Origin: Cephalopachus bancanus
Lineage: Eukaryota; Chordata; Mammalia; Primates; Tarsiidae
Length of the DNA: 64,000 nucleotides
NCBI GenBank assembly: GCA_027257055.1
Contig: JAPVLO010000001.1
Location: 16,844,501-16,908,500 of the forward strand
Reading direction: 5' to 3'
Shown here one piece after another: positions 48,608 to 60,600 of this stretch (the first letter of the stretch is position 1; every line of letters starts with the position of its first letter). A program made the position numbers and the translations under genes. The notes beneath the pieces were generated by a model that ran no database searches, was not told the origin of the DNA, and saw nothing but the letters and a program-made list of their open reading frames with translations.

Positions 48608-51600
48608 ACCACACCACAAGCACTCACACACTTCCTCTCGGAATGAACATGCAGGTCCCCGGATTGCTGGCTGGGGTTCTCGCCATCCTCCCGACAGGGG
48701 CGAGCACTGAGCCCCCCGCAGGCCTGACCCTCCTGGGCGGCTCCTGTGGTCCAGGCACAAGTTCCCTGAGGGCTGGTTGAGCGCTTTTCCCATAAGTCAA
48801 AGGAAAAAGTCCCACGTGCTGCTGTCAGACCTTTGGTCAGTCCTAACGTTGTGCTTGCGTGTGCACAGTCTGTGACACCCACAGAACACACGTGTGCCAG
48901 GTGTCCTTCAGCATGGAGGCAGTCTGGAGGTGTGTGTGCCTCCTGGACGCAGTGCCCGGCTGCCCTGGCAGCAGCGGGGACCCTCCTGTCCTGCATTCCC
49001 TGCCGGGGAGGCTGGAGTCGGTGCCGGCCACTCCTGGAGGCCTGACCTGAGCAGCCGGCCCACTTCACCAACTGAGACGACGCCCGTCCCGTCTGCTTGC
49101 CCGTTTCTCCAGGAGCCACGGCCCCTGTCCATGGGGAGATGCCAGTTCTACTCCAGTGGGGTTGGCTACTTGTACGACGTCTACCAGACAGAGGTGAGTG
49201 GCACTGTGCAGTCGCCACGGCTGTGAGGTGTCTGTGCCGCCCGGAGGCTGGGCGCCTTGATCCCAGGAGCCCCTCCCACGTGGCTTTCCGGGGTGGCAAG
49301 ACACCGTGTCTGTCATGTTGAGACAGTCTGGCCAGGCCATGCATGGTGTTCACTGGGTGGCAGCCGTGGACATGCGTCCCAGACCCGCGGTCTTGGAGTC
49401 CGTCTGTCCAGTCCCACGTGGCTTCCAGTCAGTGTTTCTACAGTGCAGCTCTAGCCATAAGAGCCCAGGAAAAAGTCTGGCCCCCAAAGCCTCCGCACGG
49501 CCTCCTCTCCCAGGTGAGGGAGGCCCAGCTGCACTAGCAGTCATGGAGGCTCTGGCTCCTCAGGCCACCTGTACCCTGCAGACGTGCAGCCGTGTCGGTG
49601 TATCCAGTCGCGGCTCTCACGCAGAGCACAAATGTCAGCGGGGAGGCTCCGCGGCAGGCCCGTGGCTTGCTCTAGGACCCCGGAAAGCCGTGGGAGGGGC
49701 CAGGAGCTCGGGGCGGTTCAGAGAAGGGGCTGTGTGGTGGGCGGGCGCGCCCCAGGCCAGGCCTTCCTGCCCGGTCCCAAGGCGGCGGCCGGTGTCTTCT
49801 CCGAGGCTGCCCAGCGTGAGGGCTGGCGGAAGGGCGCCCCGGGACGGGTCCTGCTCCGCGTGTCCTGGGCACTCCGCCTGACACCCCAGCCCCCAGGGAC
49901 TCTGGCCTGCCAGCCCCTCCTGGTGTTCCCTCTGCCCAGGATCAGGGCGGGCGGGGCCCCTCCACAGGCCTGCCCACGGCCGTCCTGACTCGCCCGCGTC
50001 CTGTCCCGGGGCGTCCTCCAGGGGCTGGCCTGGATCCCCACCGGGGAGGGCCCTGCCTCAGCCCTGGAATCGGGATGTCAGGACCGGCTCCAGAGGGGGC
50101 GCTGCCGGTAGGGCGGCCCCGCCCACACGGGGAGGGGAGGCGGGTGCGGGGCGTGGCCTGACGGGGCCTGTCTGCCCAGGTCACCTGCCACTCCACGGAC
50201 GGCAAGTGTGCGCTGCGGGTGCGGAGCCACACCTGCTACTGCTGCGACCTCTACGCCTGCGGGAGGTGAGGCCCACGCGCGTCTGCAGGGTGAGGTCCTC
50301 CCGTGCATGTCGGCAGGGGTGAGGCCCCCACACGGGTGTCTGCAGGGGTGAAGTCCCCCCAGTACAGTTGTCTGCAGGAGCGAGGTCCCCCCAACAAATG
50401 TGTCTGCAGGGGCGAGGTCCTCCCAAGCATGTCAGTAGGGATGAGGCCCCCAAACAGGTGTCTGCAGGGTGGAGGTTCCCCCAACATGTGTGTCTGCAGG
50501 GGTGAGGCCCCCACACAGGTGTCTGCAGGGTTGAGGTCCTCCCAACATGTGTGTCTGCAGGGGTGAGTTCCCCCCAACACGTATGTACAGGGTTGAGGTC
50601 CTTCCATTCATGTCTGCAGGGGTGAGGCCCCCACACAGGTGTCTGCAGGGGTGAGTTCTCCCCCTACACAGGTGTCTGCAAGGGCGAGTTCCCCCCAACA
50701 TGTGTGTCTGCAGGGATGAGGTCCTTTTGTGCATGTATGCAGGGGTGAGGCCTCCAAAGAGGTGTCTGTAGGGGTGAGGTCCCCCCAACACATGTCTACA
50801 AGGGTGAGGTGCTCTCACGCATGTCTGTAGTGGTGAGGCCCCCACAAAAGTGTCTGCAGGGGTGAGGTCCTCCCATGCATGTCTGCAGGGGTGAGGCCCC
50901 CAAACAGGTGTCTGCAGTGGTGAGGTTCCCCCAACATGTGTGTCTGCAGGGGTGAGGTCCTTTTGTGCATGTATGCAGGGATGAGGCCTCCAAAGAGGTG
51001 TCTGTAGGGGTGAGGTCCCCCCAACACATGTCTACAAGGGTGAGGTGCTCTCACGCATGTCTGTAGTGGTGAGACCCCCACAAAAGTGTCTGCAGGGGTG
51101 AGGTCCTCCCATGCATGTCTGCAGGGGTGAGGCCCCCAAAGAGGTATCTGCAGTGGTGAGGTTCCCCCAACATGTGTGTCTGCAGGGGTGAGGTCCTTTT
51201 GTACATGTATGCAGGGGTGAGGCCTCCAAAGAGGTGTCTGTAGGGGTGAGGTCCCCCCAACACATGTCTACAAGGGTGAGGTGCTCTCACGCATGTCTGT
51301 AGTGGTGAGGCCCCCACAAAAGTGTCTGCAGGGGTGAGGTCCTCCCATGCATGTCTGCAGGGGTGAGGCCCCCAAAGAGGTGTCTGCAGTGGGGAGGTTC
51401 CCCCAACATGTGTGTCTGCAGGGGTGAGGTCCTTTTGTGCATGTATGCAGGGGTGAGGCCCCCAAAGAGGTGTCTGCAGGGGTGAGGTTCCCCCAACATG
51501 TGTGTCTGCAGGGGTGAGGTCCCCCCAGCATGGTACTCCCACACATGTCTGTAAGGGTGAGGCCCCTACACAGGGGTGTGCAGTGGGGAGGTTCCTCTAA

Positions 51601-54600
51601 CACTTGTGTCTGCGGAGGTGAGGTCCTCCCAAACACGTCTGTAGGGGTGAGGCCCCCACACAGGTGTTTGCGCGGTTGAGGTCCGCCACCATGTGTGTCT
51701 GCAGGGGTGAGGTCCTCCCTTGAACAGCTGCAGGGTGAGGCCCCCCACACAGGTGTCTGAGGGATGAGACTCTTAGTGTCTGCAGGGGCGAGGCCCCCAC
51801 ACATGTGTCTGCAGGGGTGAGGCCCTCACATAGTGTCTGCAGGGGTGAGGCCTCCATACACATCTGCAAGGGTGAGGACCCCACATATGTCTGCAGGGGT
51901 AAGATGCCTCCCCCAACATGCGTGTCTGTGGGGTACGTCCCCCGTGCATGGCTGGAGGGGTGAGGACCCCTCATATGCGTGTTTGCAGGGGTGAGGCCCC
52001 TCTCATACCTGTCTGCAGGATGGGAGGTCCCCCAGTCCGTGTCTGCAGGGGCAAGGCCTCCCACGTGGTGTCTGCAGGGGCAAGGCCTCTCTCCACAACA
52101 CACGTCTGCACGAGTGAAGCCCCCCACCCGTGTCTGCACCCCTCACCCGCACATCCATAAGGAAGAGGTCCCTCCACATGCGCGTCTGCATGTGTGTCTA
52201 CAGGGGTGTGTCTACAGGGGTGAATTCCTCCCACACATGTGTCCATAGGGGTGAGGTTCCCCCACATGTGTGTCCCCAAGAGTGAGGTCCCCCCACACAT
52301 GTGCCTGCAGGGGTGAAGCTCCCCCAACATGTGCGTCTTCAGGGATGAGGTCTCCTGATGTGTGACTGCCGGGGTGAGTTCTTCCCACACGTGTGTCTGC
52401 AGGAGTGTGGCGCCCCTGCACAAGTGTCCACAAGAGTAGTCTCATATGCGTGTCCACAAAGATGAGGACTCCCCACATGGGCGTCTGCGAGGAGGAGGTC
52501 CCCTCCCCGACGCGTGTCTGCAGGGGTGAGGCCCCCACCCTCTGCCCTCACTGCCTGCGGTTCCCCCACACACTTCCGCCACCTAGCATAGCCCTGAAAC
52601 CACACGTGGGAAAGGCTTCGACTCTCGCCGAGAGGGACACAGAGGCCCCGAGAGGCTGACCTGCCCACGAACACACGACTGGCGTGAGCCGGGCAGGGGC
52701 TCGGGCTGGCTGGCCTCTCTGGGGCCCGAGACCCAGAACGGCCCCTCCTGGCCCACGTGGGAGCAGAGCTTGTCTCGCGGGTGACTCAGCGGGGGGCCCT
52801 GCCCATCCTGCCAGCTGCCGGACCTGTGGCCCCTCTACCAGGTGGGGCTCGGTCGCTGGCCGCCCGTCACGGACTCACCCCCAAGGCAGGAAGGAGCCCA
52901 TGCTGTTTGGGAAGCATGGAGGGAACCAAGGACCCAGCTCTAGGAAAGCCAGCGGCCCAGGCCAGACCGCACAGAACACACGCATTCCAGTCTGCGTGAA
53001 GTCCTTAGACATCCACGGCTCCCTGCTGCACGGGACCCTGGAGACAGGGCACGCCCCAGAGTCGCCCATCTTGGCCTCAGCGGCCTATTCAGGGCACCTC
53101 CCTCGACCCTCAAGCCCTCCGACACAGGACGGCGCTGTGCCCCATAGCTCCCTGCACACACGGACCACGTCCTCCCGCACCCGTCCGTGGCCGGTGAGCT
53201 CAGCAGGGCTCGTCCTTCCTGCCTCACGGGGCCAGGAGGAAGTGCAGGGCCGGGGTGGGCCAGCCGGTCCCCTCCCGGGCTCAGGTCTCTCAGTGCCGCC
53301 AAGACTCAAGTCAGAACGCGGAGCCCCTGAGCTGTTTCACGCCTGCCAGACAGCCCGTCTCCGGACCCCAAGTTCAGGGCCGGAGGATGCCCCAGTCCCC
53401 ATCAGGGACCAGCCCGTCTTCTCCTCCCGTGGGCGTGTGTGGCTCTGCTGTGCAGGCCGTGCTCACCCTGCCAGCACCTGGGCCTGCGTGCGGGCCCCGC
53501 CTTGGTGTATGTTGGCCCAGCTCGTCTCGGGGGGGCCATGGGCGTTCCTGCTCCGCAGGGCAGAGGTGCACCTGGGCGTGGGCCCAGCCCCGTGAGGCGC
53601 CATCTCCTGCCCCCCAGAGGTCCCAGCAGTGGGACACCCCAAAAGCACAGCTCCTCCCTCGGCCCACCGCCACGTCTCCGCTGCCTCTTGACCCTGCAGT
53701 GACACGAGCTGCCCGTGCCACATAGTCATGGTCACCAGGAGCCTGGTGCCAGCCCTGCAGACACTGGCCTGTCTTTCTCCTTGCTGCTGTGTGGCACCCC
53801 TTTGTGGGACGGCAGGGGCGCTGACACTGCAGGTGAACGCGGGTTGGTGTCCCGTGGAGGCGAGGGCCAGGGGCTTTTGAGCCCAACGTGTGTGTCCAGC
53901 AGGAAGGCTGGCATTCGTTGGGGGGAGGCCGCCTCTAAAGTTTGGCGACACCAGGGCTGGAGCCACACCCACTCCTTCCCCAGAGAGGGTTCCGTGTTCC
54001 TAGAGGAGAGCAGAGGCTCCCTGCCTGGGACCAGTGCGACCGGCAGGTCCCTGCGCCCAGGCTGCAGGCCCCACCCTGCCCCACGTGGCAGAGGGCCGAG
54101 ACGCCCCAAGTGATCCCTGCCGGCCAGATCGGGAGGCTCCGGTCGGGGTGACTACGGCTTCATGCTGCATCCCCTCAGGGAAGACCGAGGCCCAGCCTCC
54201 CCGCCTCCACGGCCAGCGTCCAGAGGCGGCCTCCCAGGGGACAGCCCTGCTTTGCAGCCCCTAGGACTTGGGACGGGAGGACTGAGCCCTGACGTCCTCC
54301 CCAGCCCAGGGCTCGAGCCGGGGGTTCCCACTGTGGCCTGCCTTGTGCTGCCCGCTGACCGTCCCCTCCCTGCAGCACGGAGTCCTCGCCTGCCTACTAC
54401 GAGTTCGTCGGCGTGCGCAGCTGCCAGGATGTGCTGCACCTGTACCGCCTGCTGTGGGCCTCGGCAGTGCTGAACGTGCTGGGCCTGCTGCTGGGCAGCG
54501 TCACGGCCGCCGTGCTGGGGGCCTTCAAGGACATGGTGAGTGGGCGGGCAGGCCGGCGGGCGGCAAGGGCGTCTCTCGGGGGCCGGGCTGGGGATGTCTC

Positions 54601-57600
54601 CCGGGTGGGCTGGGCTGGGCATCGGGGCATCTTCAGGGGAGTCTCTCAGGGGGGCTGGGGCTTAGGGCATCTCCTGGGTGTACTGAGACTTGGGAGTGTC
54701 TCTGGGCGGGCCAGGCTGGGGGCCTCTCCCACGTGGGCCAGGACTTGGGGCGTCTCCCGGGTGGGCTGGGCAGAGGGCGTCTCCCTGGGGGCTCAGGACT
54801 CGAGGCCTCTCCCACGTGGGCCGGGACTTGGGGTGTCTCCCGGGTGGGCTAGGGGTGTCTCCCGGGGAGGTCAGGGCTCGGGGCATCTCCTGGGCTGGCA
54901 GCACAGGGCCTTCCTGCTTCTTGGCTGAGGGCACTGCGCCCCTGGGCCCATCCTCAAGGCCCGTCCCAGGTGTGAGGGCTGTCCAGCGCTGATGACGCTT
55001 CTGGCACGGGCCTGGACACGTCACGTGGTCCCCGCAGCAAATCCCGGCCCTGAGGCCCTGAGGTGGGACTGCCCTGTCCGAGAAATGGAACTCACAGCCA
55101 AGAGGGAAACAGTGCAGGCACGCTGGACCTCATCCACCTGCCGCCTCACCCACCGATCAGCCCGGAGCCCCCGCAGGGCCTGGGTGGGGCTGAGCCTGGG
55201 CTGGACACTTGGGGCTGAGAGCCCGCGCAGCCAACCGCGGCTGGCCGGGCGAGGAGGGGTCTGCGGGCCTCTGTGTGGCACCATGGCCTGGTGTCCTCCC
55301 CCCAAGAAGCTGGGGCTGGGGCCACGGCACGGACGCTTCCTTCTCTCCCTCAGAGTGTCTGGGGCCGGCCCCTCCATGCACCCGCAGAGAGCCACCTGTG
55401 GGGGCAGCCCCCGGGGGTGCACATAGCAGCCTGTGGACAAGGGGCCACCGACCCCCGGCCCATGTTCTCCAACAGGCTGGGGTGGGCGGGGGCAGACCGA
55501 TGCCGCCGGCCAGAGCCTGGGCCGGGCCCTTTCTGAGGGGCTGCCTAGATGTCCAGGGCTTCCTTAGTCGCTTCGCTGGACCCCTCCCGGGACCTGCTGT
55601 CCAGCCTTGTGTGTTTTCAATCTACGCACCCAGAGATGGCAGAGCCCGGAGACCCCGATCCCCGAGCCCAGCCCTCTGCTTGCACCCCAGGCAGTGCCTC
55701 CAAGCCCCAGCCTGGGGCCCAAGACGCCCCTATCGGGACATGGGACACGCACCCTCCCCAGTGTCCTTGCTGCACGGTGGCAGTCCTCCTGCCCCCAATT
55801 GGGGGCAGCTGCCCTGGGCCAGAAAGGCTTCTGCCAGGGCTGGGAGGGTCCTGGGCACCGGTGGCACTCTCCTCAGTACCGAGGCCTCTCCCCCGCGGCT
55901 GTCCTAGGATGGCAGACGGGTATAGAGCGTGCGTCTAGGAGTCGTGCTGTTCTTGGAAGCCCAGGGAGCCGGGCTGCTCAGGGTTTTCCAGAAGAGGCTC
56001 GTGTGTTCACTGAAGTCCATGACAGGTTGCTGGTGCGCCGGGCCAGGCTTGAGGCGCCCAGGGGCCGCCCACACCACTGAGTCTGGACCCAGCTCTGCAC
56101 CCCTTTCCTTCTGAGTCCAAAGCTCGGGGCCATGCAGGGGTGAGAAAGGCGGCTCCATAAACTTTTGCACCGACCCAGTAGATGCCCGCGAGGGTCAAAG
56201 GTTCTGTCACTTGACAGTTAATTCAAGGGAGAAGGTGCTTCTTACAGGCCACCAGGAGGCAAGAGCCCTCCTGGACGGGTGACGGCATCGCAGACACTGG
56301 CCCCTGAGAGAGGGAGACCGGCGGCTCTTGCTGATCCGGGGGGTCCCAGGGACGGATGAGTGGAGAACTGGAGGAGGTTAATTCAGTCAAGCAACGCAGA
56401 TATGGGACGGGTGTCCCCTTCCAGGCTCCACGGGAGGTGTGGCCGCTCCTTCTGCAGCCCGGGGTAGGGCTCCCAGCCGGGGCGGCGTGGGGGCCTGAGG
56501 GCCTGCGCCCACCTGTCCCCTCCTGTGGCAGGTGCCCCTGACCCAGCTGGCCTACGGCCCGACCCCCCCGCCGCCGACCCTCTACAACCCAGCCCGACAG
56601 ATCCTGGCCTGTGCGGGCTTCGGCCCCACGCCCGAGACCGTGCCCGCCGGCTCGCCCTACCCTCTGCCGCTTCAGGTAGGGCTTCGTCACCTGCCGGAGG
56701 CAGACACGCCGCGGGCTGGGGGTGTGTGGGACGGGCAGGGCCGGAGGGCTCCTGGTCCAGGCAGGGGAGGAGCCGGCCGTCGAGGCGAACTTCCTGCGGG
56801 GACGACCGACGCCGGCCTGGCGCTGGGGCCCCGTGGAGCCCGGGCGACCTGCCGTGGCACTCTGCCCGCGTCTGGCTCTTCTGAGCCGTGCACTGGCCCT
56901 GTGTGGGCAGGCCGCTCCCTGGCTGGCCGATGGGGACCCCAGCCGCCTGGACACCGGGTATTCGTGGGCATAGCCATGTCACTCAATTGGAGCCACATGG
57001 CCCTTCCCTCAGAAGTGGGCTCTGTGGTTCCTTCTGATGGATGCTGTTGGCCTTGAGGCTGCTAGAGAAAAGGGCATGGGGGCGCCCGCGTCTACACGGA
57101 AACCTTCTCTGGTCCTCCTGCCTCTAAGCCTGGTTTCGATGTCTTTCTGGTCGTGGGTGAAAAAGACCCTGAGAACCCAGCATCATGTTTGCCATGGGGC
57201 CACGTTTCCCACCGTGGCACGATGGGTGCTCTGGGCCCATTGCCCTCTGTGCGGGGGTGTCTGAGCTCTGCGTTGCTGGAGACCCTCCCCTACGTGACAC
57301 AGAGACCGTCTCCAACGTGCCCAGCATCCTCAGGGATGACACTGAGACCCCCAGCACACCTGGGCCTCCTCTCTAGGGTGGGCTCCCACGTGGCTGACGG
57401 GCAGCTCTCTGCTGTGTGGACCTCTGCTCTGCAGAGCCACTGAGCCGGGCTGGGCCCTGGGAGACTCATGATGTTAAGACAGGACCCGGGGAGTCCCTGC
57501 GTGGGGCGGGCAGGACGCACACGTGGCCGTTTGCTCTGAAGTCGCACATGTCTGCAGGTAGCCCTCATGGCCGGCTCCTGGCCAGTGATGCTGGCAGGAA

Positions 57601-60600
57601 GGGACCTGCTTAGACATCTGGGGAGATGCCGACGGTCCAGGACAGAGGAAGGTTTTAGGGCCTCGCCCGCCGTGACTGGGCTTGAGCAGGCTGGAGAGCC
57701 CGGCAACGCCCAGCTCATGCCCATGATGTTTGTGGAGGGAACAGGGCCGGCAGCTTGTGGTTGGGCAGGCTTGGGCGCAGGGCGTGGCCTCCTTCGGTTC
57801 TGGAGATGACCAAGGTCCCGGCTCACCTAGAAAGCTTAGCTGAGGGCTGTGCTCACGGGGGTGTGGAGGGGCCTTTGAACTCCTCCATGGGAGAGGCCCA
57901 CCCTGAGACCAGGCACGGTGTGGCCTCATGGCATGGCTGCCCCCGGCTGTGCCCGGGTCCCCGTGGGCCCGTGGGGGGCTCCTGACTGACAGCATGAGGC
58001 CCTGGGGAGGCTTGGAGCCTGTCTCCTCTGTCTCTGTGACATGGGATGGAGTGTCCTGGCATCAGGAACACCAGGCTTTGCGTGGTGGCCATGCCCGTGG
58101 GCATCCTGTCTGGGTGGCACCAGCGACTCCACGGCCCTCATCTTCTCTCGGGGCACGCACCCTGCCCCAGGGGCCTCCTGGTTGCAGAGGGACCTGCACC
58201 GGGCTGTGCCTTGCCCTGGGGGCCCCGTCCTCACCAACCCAGGACCCAAGGCCCACCACACGGATGGTCTCCAGGGACGCTAGGCCTGCTGCTGCCCCCA
58301 CGGTGGGTCTGGCAGTCGCCGGGCACTGATGCCAACGTGGAGTCGTACCACAGGAGCAGGAGCCCAAGCGCCGACTTCGAGGCCTGTCATCCTCACACCC
58401 AGCGCCCCAGGGGAGCGAGACAGAGTGGGTTCCCTAGCCCCCGCCCCGCCCAGCGCCAGGGTCTTGGGTTGTGGGAGCAGCTCGGCTCTGGCCGTGACCT
58501 CGGACCCCCCCCCCCCCGCTGCCTGCTGGCCTCACCGGGCTTCTGTGGATGAGGAGGCTTTGGGGCAGGGAGTTGTAGCCCCTCAGGCAGGGGTTGTGTC
58601 CAGCCCACCGTGGAGAGGAAGTGACTGCACACCGTGGGCAGGAGGGGCTGGTCTCCCCAGAAAGCACGGGCCAGTGGGAGCAGGTGGCAGACACACCCTG
58701 CCTGTGGCATGCCCCCTTCCACCTCTGGGGGCTCCAGCTTTCCACGAGAGGGACGCCTCTTCCTCCGGGGAGGCCCGGGCACCCCCCCATGGCCTCACCA
58801 GCTTCCGTTGCTGGCACGTGGAGGCGCGTGATCTGTGGCCGGGTTCTGGAGGGAAGGCCTTCGGATGAGCACGCGTCTCTGCAGAAGGACGACCAGTCAG
58901 GGCTGCTTCCGGTGCCCCGGAGAGGTGAGCAGGGTGACTGGAGTGCCCCGCCGAGGCGGCAGCAGCGGCAACACCCTGCACAGCCAACGCAGGCCGCAGA
59001 TGGCAACGGGGCGTTCTGGGCAGTTTGTGGAATGGAAAGTCACAGACCCACCTCCTCTGCGCCCGGCTGCTGATCGGGCAGGAGGTGCAGGAAGGGCTGG
59101 ATCTACGGACTTTGTGACGAGGGACACCGCAGAGGGCTCGTTCCTGTCCTGCTGCCAAGACACGCGCTGTCCCTGGTCCCGGTGGGGTCCCCTGTGGGCA
59201 GGCTCTGTCCCCGGGGAGGTGCAATCCGGTGCTCTACTCTGTGGCTCCTAGTTTTTATGCCGTGGTTTCTGGTGGTGTACTCCATGGTTCTTAGTGGTTT
59301 ACTCTGTGGTTCCTGGGGGTTTACTCTGTGGCTTCTGGAAGTTTACTCTGTGAATCTTGGTTTTTTTACTCCGTGGTTCCTGGTGGTTTACTCCGTGGTT
59401 TCTGGAAAGTTTACTCTGTGGCTCTTGGTTTTTACTCTGTGGTTCTTAGTGTTTTACTCTGTGGTTCTGGTGGTTTGCTCTGTGGTTCCTGGAGGTTAAC
59501 TCCGTGGTTCCTGGGGGCTTACTCTGTGCCTTTGGGTTTTACTCCATGGTTTTTGGTGGTTTACTCGTGGTTCCTGGATGTTTGCTCGTGGTTCTTGGTT
59601 TTTATTCCGTGGTTCTGGTTGGTTTATGCCTTGGTGTCCTTCCTGCTCATACGCAGTGAGACCTGCCCAGACACTCCTGGGCTGTGAGCCGGGAGCGCCT
59701 GCCTGACCCGCGGGAATGTTCCCTGGAGGCCCCTGTGTCCTGTGGGGCCCGAAAGCTGTGTGGTGCAGCAGGAAGGCGAGAAAGGAGGTGGAGGGCCCCG
59801 AGCGGGCACATCCCGGAGTCCGGCCGGGGGCTCCATTCCCACTCCCCCGGGGGAGGGTGGCTTCTCAGCCCCAGCTGCACCTGCAAGAAGACCCTCCCTC
59901 CAGCCCCGGAGGGCCTGCTGGCTCTGGGGCCTCGCAGTGGGGACGTCTCCGGCGAGGGGTGCGGGCGGACTGTCAGTTGGCTTATCAGGGAGCCCTGGAC
60001 ACTACGGACACCTCCGCAGAGCCGAGTGTTAAAGAACTCCCCTGTGTTCTTTCATAGAGGGAGTCTTTGGTTTGCTTTATTTATTGAGGACTTGATTTTA
60101 AGAGGGAGTTTGTGAACCCCGAGAGCTTAAGGGGAAAAGGAGAAATGGAAAGAGGTTCACGGGCAGATGGAGGATGATGATTTATTCATCTGAAATCTGT
60201 GCTTATCCTCACACTTTTTATTTCAGGATTACTCGAGCGGGTCAGTGTGTGAGTCAGGGGCCTCCAGGGAAGCAAAACAAGTGGTAGAACTCTGTGTGTG
60301 TGCGTGCGTGTGTGTGTGTGTGTGTGATTTTACATGACTACACGTGACTGTGGGGGCTGCCGGGGGAAGCCTGCCCGGCAGGGGTAGGCAGCACCCAGCA
60401 AGGCTGACGCTGCAGCAGTGGTCCGAGTCCTCTCCCTGCTGGGGACAGGGTTCCCCAGCTCAGGGGACTGCAGCCTTTCTCTCCATGGCCTTCAGTGTCG
60501 AGGGTGAGGCCAGGTGGGGGTGACCTGCTTGCTCAAGGGCCCGACTCGGGTGTCAGCCCCCTGGAGACATGGCCAGAGCAGCGCCAGACCCGTGTGTGAG

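Noticed and set aside
51268..51804. Long minus-strand open frames of repeating threonine/histidine-rich peptide across TMEM255B intron 6
   Set aside because: The unit length is close to a multiple of three and lacks stops in some frames, so long frames arise automatically. No start context, splice sites or protein family support them.
50262..52540. Regular repeats with roughly 30-base units resembling a CRISPR array
   Set aside because: There are no unique spacers: the whole unit repeats and units are contiguous and degenerate. The context is a mammalian intron. It is a minisatellite.
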